Assembly (NCBI RefSeq): GCF_000419605.1
Contig: NZ_ATTI01000001.1
Coordinates: forward strand, 2,266,501 to 2,330,500
Direction of reading: 5' to 3'
DNA length: 64,000 nucleotides
From: Sphingomonas phyllosphaerae 5.2
GTDB lineage: Bacteria > Pseudomonadota > Alphaproteobacteria > Sphingomonadales > Sphingomonadaceae
Position numbers and translations under genes: made by a program. How positions within the stretch are numbered: position 1 is the stretch's first letter; each line of letters begins with the position of its first letter. Under the pieces are notes generated by a model. That model saw only the letters and a program-made list of their open reading frames with translations, searched no databases and was not told where the DNA came from. Positions 31,176 to 39,931 of this stretch are shown one piece after another.

Positions 31176-32807
31176 ATGTCCGACACCGAAACCACCTCCC
31201 GCCGCACCGACGGCTGGTCCGCCGCCAACCAGCGCGCCTTCCTCGAAGCGATCGCCGAGGGGCACGGCGTCGACGCCGCCTGCGCGCGCGTGCGGCTGTC
31301 CGCCACCTCCGCCTACGCCTTCCGCCGCACCGCGAAGGGCGCGGCGTTCGCGCTCGGCTGGCGCGCCGCGTCGCTGGTCGCGCGCGAGGTCGTCGCCGAG
31401 ACGCTGCTGGTCCGCGCGCTCGACGGGCAGACCGACACCTATACCCGCGCCGACGGCACGATCGTCACCCGCCACCGCCACGACAATCGCCTCGCCATGG
31501 GCCTGCTCGCCCGGCTCGACCGGCAGGTGGAATCCGCCAGCGACAGCGATGCCATGGCCGCGCGGCTCGTCGCGCAGGAATTCGACGCCTATCTCGACCT
31601 CGTCGGGCAGGACGGCGCGGCCGCGCGCGCCGGGCTGTTCCTCGCCCGGCGCAGCGGCGCGCTCGACCCGGCCGGTGGCGACGCGCCCGATCTCGCCCCG
31701 CTCTATGCGCTCGCCGCCGCCGATCTTTTCGCGCGCACCGGCCACGCGACCGCCGCCGAGGTGCCGGTCGACGACCTCGATCCCGCCGCGCGTCAGCATT
31801 GGAGCGCGGCGCAATGGGCGCGGGCCGAGGCCGCCGGGCTGGTCGCGTTCGCCGCCGGCACGCGTACCCCCGGCACGTCCGACGCCGCGCCACATTCCGC
31901 GTCGGAGCCTCAACATTCGCAACATTCGCCGTCGGACGAACCGGTGTGGTGGGATGACGATGCGGAGGAGTGGCGCACCTTCTTCCCCCCGCCCGACGAT
32001 TTCGACGGCGTGGAGGACGACGACCCCGCCTCGCCCGATTACGAACGCTCGCTGACCGAGGCCGAGGAAGCGATGATGGGTGGCCCGCCCGATCATCACG
32101 ACGCGGCGACGGTCGCGCGGCTGACGATCGAGCGCGACGTCTATTTCGGCGTCGACCAGCCCCCATCCCTTTCTCCGCCCCCGACCCAGCCCGCGACCCC
32201 GAACCAGCCCACGACCCCGCCCGCGCCCGCGCCCGCGCCTGCGACCATCGCTTCGCCCGCCCTCAGCCACCCCGCCAATCCCCCCGCCTCCTCCGCGGCC
32301 GCAACTGAACCTTACCCGGTGCGCGACGTTGCCTGCGCACCACCTACGACACAGGATTCATGCGACATGAGCATCTTCGGCGCGATCAAGAAGGCGATCT
32401 TCGGCGACCACGGCCCGCTCGGCGGCCAGTTCTCGGGCAAGAAGGACGCCCCCGCGCCCACGGCCCCCACGTCCGCCGCTGCGCCGGCGCCGGCCCCCGC
32501 CGCAGCACCGGCGCCCGCCCCGGCGTCCGCTCCGCAGCAGCAGCAGCACATCGACGTCGCCGCCGTGCTGACCGGGATCGCGCAGCAGAAGGGCAACCCC
32601 GACCTCAACTGGCGGACATCGATCGTCGATCTGATGAAGCTGCTCGATCTCGATTCCAGCCTCGCCAACCGCAAGGAGCTTGCGACCGAGCTCGGCTATA
32701 GCGGCGCGAAGGACGGCTCGGCGGAGATGAACATCTGGCTCCACAAGGCGGTGATGCGCGAGCTGGAGAAGAACGGCGGCACCGTCCCCGCCGATCTCAA
32801 GGACTGA
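31176..32807 (+). CDS. Fusion of an HTH/terminase-like protein with DUF3597
   Basis: A single open frame of 543 codons. Residues ~1-110 resemble small HTH proteins of the terminase-small-subunit type (WSAANQRAFLEAIAEGHGVD, then SATSAYAFRRTAKGAAFALG). Residues ~225-395 are low-complexity, acidic then Pro/Ala-rich. From residue 398 a complete DUF3597 protein begins (MSIFGAIKKAIFGDHGPLGG) with an Ala/Pro linker and the conserved DLMKLLDLDSSLANRKELAT. DUF3597 is normally a free-standing ~140-residue protein, so this is either a real fusion or two genes lacking an intervening stop. Confidence 0.7.
   Translation: MSDTETTSRRTDGWSAANQRAFLEAIAEGHGVDAACARVRLSATSAYAFRRTAKGAAFALGWRAASLVAREVVAETLLVRALDGQTDTYTRADGTIVTRHRHDNRLAMGLLARLDRQVESASDSDAMAARLVAQEFDAYLDLVGQDGAAARAGLFLARRSGALDPAGGDAPDLAPLYALAAADLFARTGHATAAEVPVDDLDPAARQHWSAAQWARAEAAGLVAFAAGTRTPGTSDAAPHSASEPQHSQHSPSDEPVWWDDDAEEWRTFFPPPDDFDGVEDDDPASPDYERSLTEAEEAMMGGPPDHHDAATVARLTIERDVYFGVDQPPSLSPPPTQPATPNQPTTPPAPAPAPATIASPALSHPANPPASSAAATEPYPVRDVACAPPTTQDSCDMSIFGAIKKAIFGDHGPLGGQFSGKKDAPAPTAPTSAAAPAPAPAAAPAPAPASAPQQQQHIDVAAVLTGIAQQKGNPDLNWRTSIVDLMKLLDLDSSLANRKELATELGYSGAKDGSAEMNIWLHKAVMRELEKNGGTVPADLKD
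32367..32807 (+). CDS. DUF3597-family protein (alternative separate start)
   Basis: The C-terminal 146 residues of the preceding frame form a full-length DUF3597 protein: the N-terminal MSIFGAIKKAIFG, a disordered Pro/Ala linker, then LTGIAQQKGNPDLNWRTSIV and the end RELEKNGGTVPADLKD. The internal ATG has AGGA twelve bases upstream, weak but possible. In other genomes this protein is encoded alone, so translation may begin here. The function of DUF3597 is unknown. Confidence 0.55.
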   Translation: MSIFGAIKKAIFGDHGPLGGQFSGKKDAPAPTAPTSAAAPAPAPAAAPAPAPASAPQQQQHIDVAAVLTGIAQQKGNPDLNWRTSIVDLMKLLDLDSSLANRKELATELGYSGAKDGSAEMNIWLHKAVMRELEKNGGTVPADLKD

Positions 32808-32831
32808 CGGAGACGCCGGCCGGGCGGCGCG

Positions 32832-33539
32832 TCAGTCGCCGTCCAGCTCGGGGTAATGGCGGAAGATCCCGTCGGTGTTGAACGCCACCCGGCGGTCGCT
32901 CGCGAGATAGGCGGCGACCGCCGGCAGCGCCGCCACCGCATCGCGCAACCGCTCCAGCCGCGGCCATCGCCCCGCCAGCGCCGCCATCCGCCGCGGGAAC
33001 ATGTAGCGTAGCCCCTCGATCGCCTGGAACAACCCCATGTCGACCCCGCTCCATTGCGTCCCCGCGATCCACTCGCCGTCCGCCGCGCCGGCCGCGTGAT
33101 CGAAATGGTCGAGGAACTTCGGGATGCGCTCTGCCCGGAACACCGCCGCCGCACGCGCCGCCTCGGCACGCTGCTCGTCGTAATAGGCCATGGCGTCGAC
33201 CGGATGATGCACCGCATGAACTTCCGCGACCAGATCGGCGACCGTCAGCTGCAACTGGTGCAGCCAGTACCGCGTCGCGGCGTCCTGCGCGCCGATGCCG
33301 TGGCGGTCCTGCAGGAACAGGATGATGTCGGCGACCTGCGCGACCATCACGTCGCCGGCCACCAGATATGGCGGCGCGAACGGCGCGCGGGGTCCGCGGG
33401 ACGCCATGTCGCGCATCATCGCCTCCGCGCCATCCTCGCGCGCGCGGTCGCGGTACGGGATCTCGCCCGCTTCCAGCACCAGCCGCACGAACTCGCCGCG
33501 CCCCTGGATGCTTGGCCAGTACCACAGGTCGCAGGTCAT
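32832..33539 (-). CDS. Glutathione S-transferase family protein
   Basis: A 235-residue GST. The thioredoxin-like N-terminal domain begins LWYWPSIQGRGEFVRLVLEA, with PYLVAGDVMVAQVADIILFL as the glutathione-contacting segment (the usual SQS/AQ pattern). The all-helical C-terminal domain includes WSGVDMGLFQAIEGLRYMFP and RLERLRDAVAALPAVAAYL. The unusual W-P-S/Q-G-R-G start resembles sigma/glutathione-S-transferase-like proteins such as trypanothione-related GSTs. Its start overlaps the bolA stop (ATGA), so the two form an operon. Confidence 0.88.
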   Translation of the reverse strand: MTCDLWYWPSIQGRGEFVRLVLEAGEIPYRDRAREDGAEAMMRDMASRGPRAPFAPPYLVAGDVMVAQVADIILFLQDRHGIGAQDAATRYWLHQLQLTVADLVAEVHAVHHPVDAMAYYDEQRAEAARAAAVFRAERIPKFLDHFDHAAGAADGEWIAGTQWSGVDMGLFQAIEGLRYMFPRRMAALAGRWPRLERLRDAVAALPAVAAYLASDRRVAFNTDGIFRHYPELDGD

Positions 33540-33820
33540 TCGCCCGGCGCCCGTGCGCTGATCGCGAGTGCGTGGATGCGCATCGCCAGCAGGTCGGCCA
33601 GCGCGTGGTTCACCGTCCGCTGCCGCGCCACCCGCGATTGCCCCGCGAACGCCGCGCTCTCGATCTCGACACGGAAATGACTCTCGCCGCTGCCATCGTC
33701 GCCCATGTGCCCGCTATGCAGCGCGCTTTCGTTGACGACCTCCAGCCGGGTCGGGGAAAGCGCAGCCGTCAGGCGCGCGGTGATCTCGGCAGCGATCGTG
33801 CCGGTGGCAGCTTCGGTCAT
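33536..33820 (-). CDS. BolA-family protein
   Basis: A 94-residue BolA/IbaG homologue. The helix-turn-helix-like fold is seen in LSPTRLEVVNESALHSGH, ESHFRVEIESAAFAG and RVARQRTVNHALADLLAMRI. The conserved H-S-G-H and the FxGxSRVxRHRxV region fit proteins that pair with monothiol glutaredoxins to handle [2Fe-2S] clusters and iron sensing. It is co-transcribed with the GST-family gene and divergent from the DnaJ-domain gene, with 46 bases between the starts. Confidence 0.92.
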   Translation of the reverse strand: MTEAATGTIAAEITARLTAALSPTRLEVVNESALHSGHMGDDGSGESHFRVEIESAAFAGQSRVARQRTVNHALADLLAMRIHALAISARAPGE

Positions 33821-33866
33821 GCCACCCCATATAGCGACCTTTCTGCGTCAAGCGACGAGTGAGTGC

Positions 33867-34460
33867 GTGAAGCCCCAGAACAATCGACCGAATGCGCGTT
33901 TCCACGGCCGGGTGGCCGGCTCCGGCCGCGCCTGCGATCATGCCGGCTGCCCGGAGCCGGGCGAGTTCCGCGCGCCCCCGCTGGAAGGCTCCGGCCCGCA
34001 CGACGGCCCGCCGCGCTTCCGGTGGTTCTGCCTCGACCACGTCCGCGCCTTCAACGCCGGCTACAATTACTTCGACGGGATGAGCGCGGACGAGATCCAC
34101 GATGCGCAACGTCCGCTCGCGGGTTGGGAACGCGAGACGCGCGCCTTCTCTCGCGCCCGCGCCGGCGACCAGGGACCGCGCTGGGCCGATTACACCGACC
34201 CGCTCGACGCGATCGCCGCACGCTACGCCCGCGCCGCGCCGCGCGCCGACGGCCGCGCACTATCGCCAGAGGAGCGCCGCAATCTCGATACGCTCGGACT
34301 GTCGCACGACGCGGATCGCACCGCGTTGCGGAAGCGCTATTCCGAATTGGTGCGGCGCTACCACCCGGATCGAAATGGCGGCGACCGCACGCACGAGGCA
34401 GCGCTGCGCAAGGTCATCGATGCCTACCAGCAACTGCGCAGCGCACATGCCTTCGCGTGA
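33867..34460 (+). CDS. DnaJ-domain protein
   Basis: A 197-residue protein with a cysteine-containing N-terminal module (CDHAGCPEPGEFRAPP, FRWFCLDHVRAFNAGYNYF) and a J domain at the C-terminus (LGLSHDADRTALRKRYSELV followed by YHPDRNGGD with the essential HPD). It probably stimulates a DnaK ATPase. GTG at 33867 (VKPQNNRPNARFHGRV) is taken as start because GAGTGAG lies just ahead and homologues begin with this segment; longer in-frame upstream sequence overlaps bolA antisense. It converges on the ClpP-like gene, with only three bases between the stops. Confidence 0.88.
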   Translation: MKPQNNRPNARFHGRVAGSGRACDHAGCPEPGEFRAPPLEGSGPHDGPPRFRWFCLDHVRAFNAGYNYFDGMSADEIHDAQRPLAGWERETRAFSRARAGDQGPRWADYTDPLDAIAARYARAAPRADGRALSPEERRNLDTLGLSHDADRTALRKRYSELVRRYHPDRNGGDRTHEAALRKVIDAYQQLRSAHAFA

Positions 34461-34463
34461 CGG

Positions 34464-35036
34464 TCAGATGATGTCGAGCACCAGCCCCAGCTCGCGCGCC
34501 TCGGCCGCCTCGATGTACCAGTTGCTGGGCGCCCGCTCCTTGAGCATGTCGAGCGAGACGTTGCTCCCGCGCACCAGGTCGGCAAAGCCTTCCTCCTGGA
34601 TGCGGATCGAATCCTCGATCTCGTTGAGCTTGGCCTTCAACACCGGGGCCAGCGTATTGAGCGGCCCGGAGAGCTCCACGGTCGAAGTCATCAACCGCTC
34701 GTGAATCATGATTCGGGAATTGCGCGTCAGGAAACGCCGGTCGACCGGGAACGCCGACATGAACGTCGCGCCGGCCGAATAGACCGCGACCTTGCCGAGG
34801 AACAGCGCTTCACGCCCGTTGTATTCGCGCAGCAAACGGATGGAATCGCCCATCGCCCGCGCCATCTCCGGATCACCGCCCAGTGTCGTGATCGAAACGA
34901 CGAGCGGCCCGTCGGCCGGGGCTGCGGCCAGTTGGTCCTTGAAGTTGGCGTACATCATCTCGTCCACGGTGCCGTGGAGCTGGATGTGCGGGGCGGCGAG
35001 CAGCGGATAGTTGCTGGCGTTGTTGTGGTCGGTCAT
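34464..35036 (-). CDS. ClpP-like serine protease (ClpP/crotonase fold)
   Basis: A 190-residue protein related to the ATP-dependent Clp protease proteolytic subunit. The likely catalytic Ser is in GKVAVYSAGATFMSAFP, the His in RIMIHERLM, and an acidic residue could come from the helix after it, spacing as in ClpP. PLVVSITTLGGDPEMARAMG mirrors the ClpP handle region with Gly-Gly. It is shorter and more diverged than housekeeping ClpP and is not next to clpX, so it is a paralogue of unknown substrate. The start MTDHNNASNYPLL is used. Confidence 0.85.
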   Translation of the reverse strand: MTDHNNASNYPLLAAPHIQLHGTVDEMMYANFKDQLAAAPADGPLVVSITTLGGDPEMARAMGDSIRLLREYNGREALFLGKVAVYSAGATFMSAFPVDRRFLTRNSRIMIHERLMTSTVELSGPLNTLAPVLKAKLNEIEDSIRIQEEGFADLVRGSNVSLDMLKERAPSNWYIEAAEARELGLVLDII

Positions 35037-35727
35037 GCGGCGCTCAAGCCACGAGCGCGCTGGCGGTTCCCTCTGCCGTAAATTCTGCGGCGACACGGCT
35101 GTCCTACATCGCCGTCGTCCGGTACTGACGGACTGCGCACCGCACCTGCTCGCTGTTTCATGTCACCGGAACGCGGCCACCGAAACGCCGACCAATCCGT
35201 CCGGCGGACAGACCATGCGGACGTCGTCATCATTACACGGTTTACGGTACGAGAAAGCGCACGGAAGAACACGCCTGAACGTCCAAAGCGCACAGGATTA
35301 GAAGGTAAGATCGCTCCCCCACGGCGTCGGGGCTTCGTTCGTTGAAAACGGCCGCTCGTACCTTGAAGGCCCGAACACACGTCACGGGCTCGACCTCTTC
35401 TTACGCTATCAAGTACGACGTCGAGCCACCGTTCGCCATTCAGGCTTCAAGCGGAGGCATCGCATCTCCCTACATACCGTTTGGGGAGTCACTGACACTG
35501 ACTAGACCGCATAAATCGCGAAGAACGCGAACTCCTGAAGGAGCAAAACAAGAGTCGAGTGCCATGACGATAGATCGCACAGTGAACCGCAACTGACGCC
35601 CGACAAACCCGTGTTGCATCAGCGAAGCCGTGTCGCTCCGGCTGGTCTCACGATAAATGCGCAAACGTGAGGGAAGGTCGCAGTGGTACAACCATCCCGC
35701 AACCATCCCGCAACTATCCGCGGCAAA
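35037..35727. other. 691-base gap without a recognised gene
   Basis: The region separates the ClpP-like gene from the sdh operon and is less GC-rich than its flanks. A plus-strand frame at 35342-35596 and a minus-strand frame at 35470-35706 are open, but neither has codon bias or family features. CAACCATCCCG is repeated at 35689-35699 and 35700-35710, with a third partial copy after it. sdhB would be expected here but is absent. Confidence 0.6.
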
Positions 35728-35756
35728 GCCGGCCCGCGCGCCTCGCGCGCGCCGGC
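35728..35756 (-). terminator. Hairpin after sdhA
   Basis: The left arm (GCCGGC 35728-35733, GCGCGC 35736-35741) pairs with the right arm (GCGCGC 35745-35750, GCCGGC 35751-35756) around a three-base loop, with a CC bulge. It starts 13 bases past the sdhA stop on the minus strand. No T-run follows, so it may be a weak or Rho-assisted terminator. Confidence 0.55.
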
Positions 35757-35768
35757 CGGTTGCCCGGG

Positions 35769-37574
35769 TCAGTAAACGCGCTTCTTCGGCTTGATGTACT
35801 CGATGTCGTCGGTCAGCGTGTAATCGTGGACCGGACGATAATCGATCGCGGTTGTCCCGCTCTTGCCACCCCAGCCGTCGAACGTCGTGATGGTGTGCTT
35901 CATCCAGTTCGCGTCATCACGCTCCGGGAAGTCCTCGTGCATATGCGCACCGCGACTTTCCTTGCGGTTTTCCGCGCTCTTCATCGTCACCACCGCCTGG
36001 CCGATCAGATTGTCGAGCTCCATCGTTTCGACCAGATCGGTGTTCCAGATCAGCGAGCGATCCGAAACGCCGACGTCCTGCACACCCTGGTAGATCGCCT
36101 CGATCTTCTGCACGCCCTCGCTCAGCAGCGCGCTGTCGCGGAACACTGCGCAGTGGCGCTGCATCGTCCGTTGCATGTCGGCGCGCAACTTTGCGGTCGG
36201 GGTGCCGCCGGTCGCATGGCGGAAATGGTCGAGCCGGCTCAGTGCCAGGTCTTCCGATCCCTTGGGCAACGGATTGTGGGTTGTGCCCGGCTTCAGCGTA
36301 TCCTTCAGCCGCAGCCCGGTGGCGCGTCCGAACACCACCAGATCGATCAGCGAGTTGGAGCCCAGCCGGTTCGCGCCGTGCACCGAAACGCACGCCGCCT
36401 CGCCGACCGCGAACAGCCCCGGCACGATCGCATCGGGATCGCCGTCCTTCAGCCGCACGACTTCGCCGTGATAGTTACAGGGGATGCCACCCATGTTGTA
36501 ATGGACGGTCGGCGTCACCGGCAACGGCTGGCGCGTCAGGTCGACGCCCGCGAAGATCTTCCCCGTCTCGGTGATCCCCGGCAACCGCTCGTGCAGCACT
36601 GCGGGATCGATATGGTCGAGGTGGAGGAAGATGTGGTCCTTGTCCTTGCCGACGCCGCGGCCCTCGCGCATTTCCATCGCCATCGAGCGCGCCACGACGT
36701 CGCGGCTCGCCAGGTCCTTGGCCGACGGGGCATAGCGCTCCATGAAGCGCTCGCCCTCGGAGTTCGTCAGATAGCCGCCCTCACCGCGCGCACCCTCCGT
36801 GATGAGCACGCCCGCGCCGTAGATGCCGGTCGGGTGGAACTGCACGAACTCCATGTCCTGCAACGCAAGACCCGCACGCAGCGCCATGCCGTTCCCGTCA
36901 CCGGTACAGGTGTGTGCCGACGTCGCCGACTGGTACACGCGTCCGCCGCCGCCTGTCGCCAGCACCACCGCGTGCGAGCGGAAACGATGGATCGAGCCAT
37001 CCTCCATGCACAGCGCGATCACGCCGCGGCACGCGCCATTCTCCATGATGAGGTCGAGCGCGAAATATTCGACGTAGAAGTCGGCGTCGTACTTCAGCGA
37101 CTGCTGGTACAGCGCGTGGAGCATGGCGTGACCGGTACGGTCGGCCGCCGCGCAGGTGCGCTGCACCGGCGGGCCCTCGCCCATGTTCTGCATGTGCCCG
37201 CCGAACGGCCGCTGGTAGATCGTGCCGTTGTCGTTGCGGCTGAACGGCACACCGGCGTGCTCCAGCTCGTACACCGCGGCCGGCGCCTCGCGCACCATAT
37301 ATTCGATCGCGTCCTGGTCGCCGAGCCAGTCGGAGCCCTTCACGGTATCGAACATGTGCCACGACCAATGGTCCGGCGAATTGTTGCCCAGAGAGGCGGC
37401 GATACCGCCCTGCGCGGCGACGGTGTGGCTGCGGGTCGGGAACACCTTGGTGATGCAGGCCGTCTTCAGCCCGCTCTCCGCGATGCCCATCGTGGCGCGC
37501 AGGCCGGAGCCGCCCGCGCCGACGACGACGGCGTCATAGGTGTGGTCGATGATCTTATATGCGTCGGCGGACAT
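35769..37574 (-). CDS. sdhA: Succinate dehydrogenase flavoprotein subunit
   Basis: A 601-residue SdhA, the FAD-carrying subunit of complex II that oxidises succinate to fumarate. The FAD-binding [20 protein letters not shown], the histidine-flavin site [20 protein letters not shown] ([17 protein letters not shown]) and the active-site [20 protein letters not shown] are present. The start [10 protein letters not shown] overlaps the sdhD stop by one base. The membrane anchors precede it, but the iron-sulfur subunit gene sdhB does not follow, which is unusual. Confidence 0.98.
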   Translation of the reverse strand: MSADAYKIIDHTYDAVVVGAGGSGLRATMGIAESGLKTACITKVFPTRSHTVAAQGGIAASLGNNSPDHWSWHMFDTVKGSDWLGDQDAIEYMVREAPAAVYELEHAGVPFSRNDNGTIYQRPFGGHMQNMGEGPPVQRTCAAADRTGHAMLHALYQQSLKYDADFYVEYFALDLIMENGACRGVIALCMEDGSIHRFRSHAVVLATGGGGRVYQSATSAHTCTGDGNGMALRAGLALQDMEFVQFHPTGIYGAGVLITEGARGEGGYLTNSEGERFMERYAPSAKDLASRDVVARSMAMEMREGRGVGKDKDHIFLHLDHIDPAVLHERLPGITETGKIFAGVDLTRQPLPVTPTVHYNMGGIPCNYHGEVVRLKDGDPDAIVPGLFAVGEAACVSVHGANRLGSNSLIDLVVFGRATGLRLKDTLKPGTTHNPLPKGSEDLALSRLDHFRHATGGTPTAKLRADMQRTMQRHCAVFRDSALLSEGVQKIEAIYQGVQDVGVSDRSLIWNTDLVETMELDNLIGQAVVTMKSAENRKESRGAHMHEDFPERDDANWMKHTITTFDGWGGKSGTTAIDYRPVHDYTLTDDIEYIKPKKRVY

Positions 37575-37951
37575 CAGGCGTGACTTCCGAAAGCGACCTT
37601 GAGGATCGAGAAGATGGCGGTGCCGGCAGTCGCGACGGTGAATACCGTCAGCAGGACCGTCAGCACGAAGCGGCTTTCCTTGTGCGAATAATCCTCGATC
37701 ACGATCTGCAGCCCAAGGCGGAAGTGATAGAAGACCGAGGCGATGAACAGCACCATCGGCACCGCCGCCCATGCCGAGGACAGCCACAGCTTGACCGTGC
37801 CGTGATCGTACGACGGCAGCGACGCGATCGACGCCAGCAGCCAGACGAGCAACAGGAAGTTGGTGCCGGCGGTCAGCTTGTGATGCCACCAATGCTGCGC
37901 GCCGTGCCCCGCGCTGCCCAGTCCGCGGACGCGGCCGATTTCGGTGCTCAT
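37574..37951 (-). CDS. sdhD: Succinate dehydrogenase membrane anchor SdhD
   Basis: A 125-residue hydrophobic anchor of complex II with three predicted helices ([38 protein letters not shown] and [20 protein letters not shown]). The [16 protein letters not shown] segment carries the conserved haem-ligand region (H-x-RxGLQxxIEDY). The start coincides with the end of sdhC (ATGA overlap) and the stop with the start of sdhA, so translation of all three is coupled. Confidence 0.95.
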   Translation of the reverse strand: MSTEIGRVRGLGSAGHGAQHWWHHKLTAGTNFLLLVWLLASIASLPSYDHGTVKLWLSSAWAAVPMVLFIASVFYHFRLGLQIVIEDYSHKESRFVLTVLLTVFTVATAGTAIFSILKVAFGSHA

Positions 37952-38376
37952 CACTTCGTCCCCAGGATAAGCCAGAACGCGATCGTCAGCGCGGTCGAGG
38001 CGACGAAGGTCAACAACGCAAGGCGGCGGTTGAGCTTCAGTTCGTACCCGGCGCCGGTATCGAGCACCAGGTGGCGGATGCCGCTCATCATGTGCTGGAA
38101 CATCGACCACGTCAGCCCGACGCCGACCACCCAGCCGAGCACGTTCAGCGCGCCGCTGGAAGTCGTGAACACATCGAGGAACACGCCATAAGCCGCAGGG
38201 CCGGAAGCGATCGCCGCCAGCCACCACACCAGCAGCAGCGTGCCGACCGTGGCCATGCCGCTGCCTGTGGCACGGTGAACGATCGATACCGTCATCGCCG
38301 GGCTCCAGCGATAGTGGATCTGGAGCGGCCCGCTGAACAGATGCGGGCTGCGCGGGCGGGCAGGTTTCGAAGCCAA
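37951..38376 (-). CDS. sdhC: Succinate dehydrogenase cytochrome b556 subunit SdhC
   Basis: A 141-residue complex II subunit with three hydrophobic helices. [18 protein letters not shown] and [15 protein letters not shown] match the conserved N-terminus, [14 protein letters not shown] contains the haem-ligand His. TTG is taken as the start because GAGGAAA lies seven bases before it and the in-frame ATG further upstream would add an unrelated 26-residue tail. It is the first gene of sdhCDA. Confidence 0.93.
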   Translation of the reverse strand: MASKPARPRSPHLFSGPLQIHYRWSPAMTVSIVHRATGSGMATVGTLLLVWWLAAIASGPAAYGVFLDVFTTSSGALNVLGWVVGVGLTWSMFQHMMSGIRHLVLDTGAGYELKLNRRLALLTFVASTALTIAFWLILGTK

Positions 38377-38561
38377 GCGCGAATTTCCTCGAATTGGACC
38401 CGCGGCGACACGGGTTTTGCGGTGGTCTATGCGTCCGCACGCGGCCCGATGCAAGCACAGCGGGGCCGCCGCGAGGAGGATGGTGCCGTACCTCCCTAAC
38501 CCGCTGTTAACGGATCACCGCTACTTCAAGGTTCCACGACATCCCTGGACGGAGCAGATTT

Positions 38562-39917
38562 TTGCCCAACGATTTGCCACCGATCGGATCGGTCGCCGCC
38601 GCGCTGGATCTCAACGCGCGCTTCGACGTCTTCGACCTCGACGGGGAACTGGCCCGCGCAGCGCGCGACACCTGGGAAGCGCTGCGCCCGGAGGCGCGCG
38701 GTATCGCCGCGGAATATTGGGCGCATTGGAAGCGCTGCTTCGGCTCCACTGCCAACCACATGTCGTACGAGACGGAGCGGATGATCGACCTCGGGGTCGC
38801 CTTCCTCGAAAACCGGTTTCTTCGCACCCGTGATCGCGCCTGGATCGAGTCGATCGAGCGCTCGGTGGCCTCCGCCTACGCTGCGAACGTCTCACCGATG
38901 GCACTTCTGTCGATGATCAGCGCCAGCGACCGCACCGCGCTGGACGTGTTGATGACGTCCATCACCCGCGACGATCCGCGCTTGCCGAAGATGATCGACA
39001 CGCTGATGCGGCTGTCGGCGCTGGAAGGCGAGATCACCGTCGCCATCTATGCGACGTATAGCGCCCACAGCGCGCAGGGCGCACGCGACCGGTTGGCGGC
39101 CGAATTCCGCGAGGAAATCGCCGCCACGGTCGAGGCGACCACGCACGAGGGCCACGGGCTGCGCGAACAGGCGTCCGGCGCGTCTTCCTCCGCCCGCGGA
39201 ATGCTGGGCAAGACCAGCGAGGTCGCCGCGGCGGCCGAACAGTCCGCGGTCGCGATGCGCGACGCCGCGTCCACGGCCGCCGGGCTCATCCGCGCGATCG
39301 AGGATGCGCGCGCCGAGGTCGAGGTCGCCGCCGACATCGCCACACGCGCCGCTTCGCAGGCTGGTGACGCGGTCAGCGTGTCGAGTGCGCTGAGCGACCA
39401 CGCCAAGTCGATCGAATCGATCCTGGGGCTGATCCGCGACATTGCGGGGCAGACCAACCTGCTGGCGCTCAACGCCACGATCGAGGCCGCCCGCGCCGGA
39501 GACGCAGGTCGTGGTTTCGCCGTGGTGGCGCAGGAGGTGAAGAGCCTCGCCAATCAGACTGCCCGTGCCACCGATGACATCGCCGCCAAGATCGCCGCGA
39601 TCCAGGCTGCCACCCGCGTCACCGTCGACACCTCCGCATCGATCCGCAACACCGTCGCCGAGGTGCAGGAATCCGCGACGCGCATCCGCTATGCGATGGA
39701 ATCGCAGGCGCAGACCGTCACCGCGATCACCGCGGCGGTGGATGAAACCGCGCTCGCTGCGGATTCGATGTCGCACACGATCGCCACGATCCGCTCCGAT
39801 ACCGAGACGGTCGCCAGCGAGATCGACCGGCTAGGGACCGGCTTTGAATCGCTCGCCGGGCGGCTGGGCGATCTCGACACCCGCGCCGGCAATTTCGCGA
39901 GCCGCGTCGCCGCCTGA
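38562..39917 (+). CDS. Soluble methyl-accepting chemotaxis protein (first of two)
   Basis: A 451-residue cytoplasmic chemoreceptor without membrane segments. Residues ~1-165 are a helical sensor of unknown ligand ([20 protein letters not shown] ... [18 protein letters not shown]), possibly globin-like. The signalling hairpin reads [20 protein letters not shown] then [23 protein letters not shown] is the start because GGAG stands seven bases before it. The next gene is a close paralogue whose hairpin region is identical over about 80 residues. No CheA or CheW gene is adjacent. Confidence 0.9.
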   Translation: MPNDLPPIGSVAAALDLNARFDVFDLDGELARAARDTWEALRPEARGIAAEYWAHWKRCFGSTANHMSYETERMIDLGVAFLENRFLRTRDRAWIESIERSVASAYAANVSPMALLSMISASDRTALDVLMTSITRDDPRLPKMIDTLMRLSALEGEITVAIYATYSAHSAQGARDRLAAEFREEIAATVEATTHEGHGLREQASGASSSARGMLGKTSEVAAAAEQSAVAMRDAASTAAGLIRAIEDARAEVEVAADIATRAASQAGDAVSVSSALSDHAKSIESILGLIRDIAGQTNLLALNATIEAARAGDAGRGFAVVAQEVKSLANQTARATDDIAAKIAAIQAATRVTVDTSASIRNTVAEVQESATRIRYAMESQAQTVTAITAAVDETALAADSMSHTIATIRSDTETVASEIDRLGTGFESLAGRLGDLDTRAGNFASRVAA

Positions 39918-39931
39918 TCGGACAGCCCGCC

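Noticed and set aside
35342..35596. An 84-codon plus-strand open frame in the sdhA-ClpP gap
   Set aside because: No ribosome-binding site, no coding-like codon bias, no recognisable motif.
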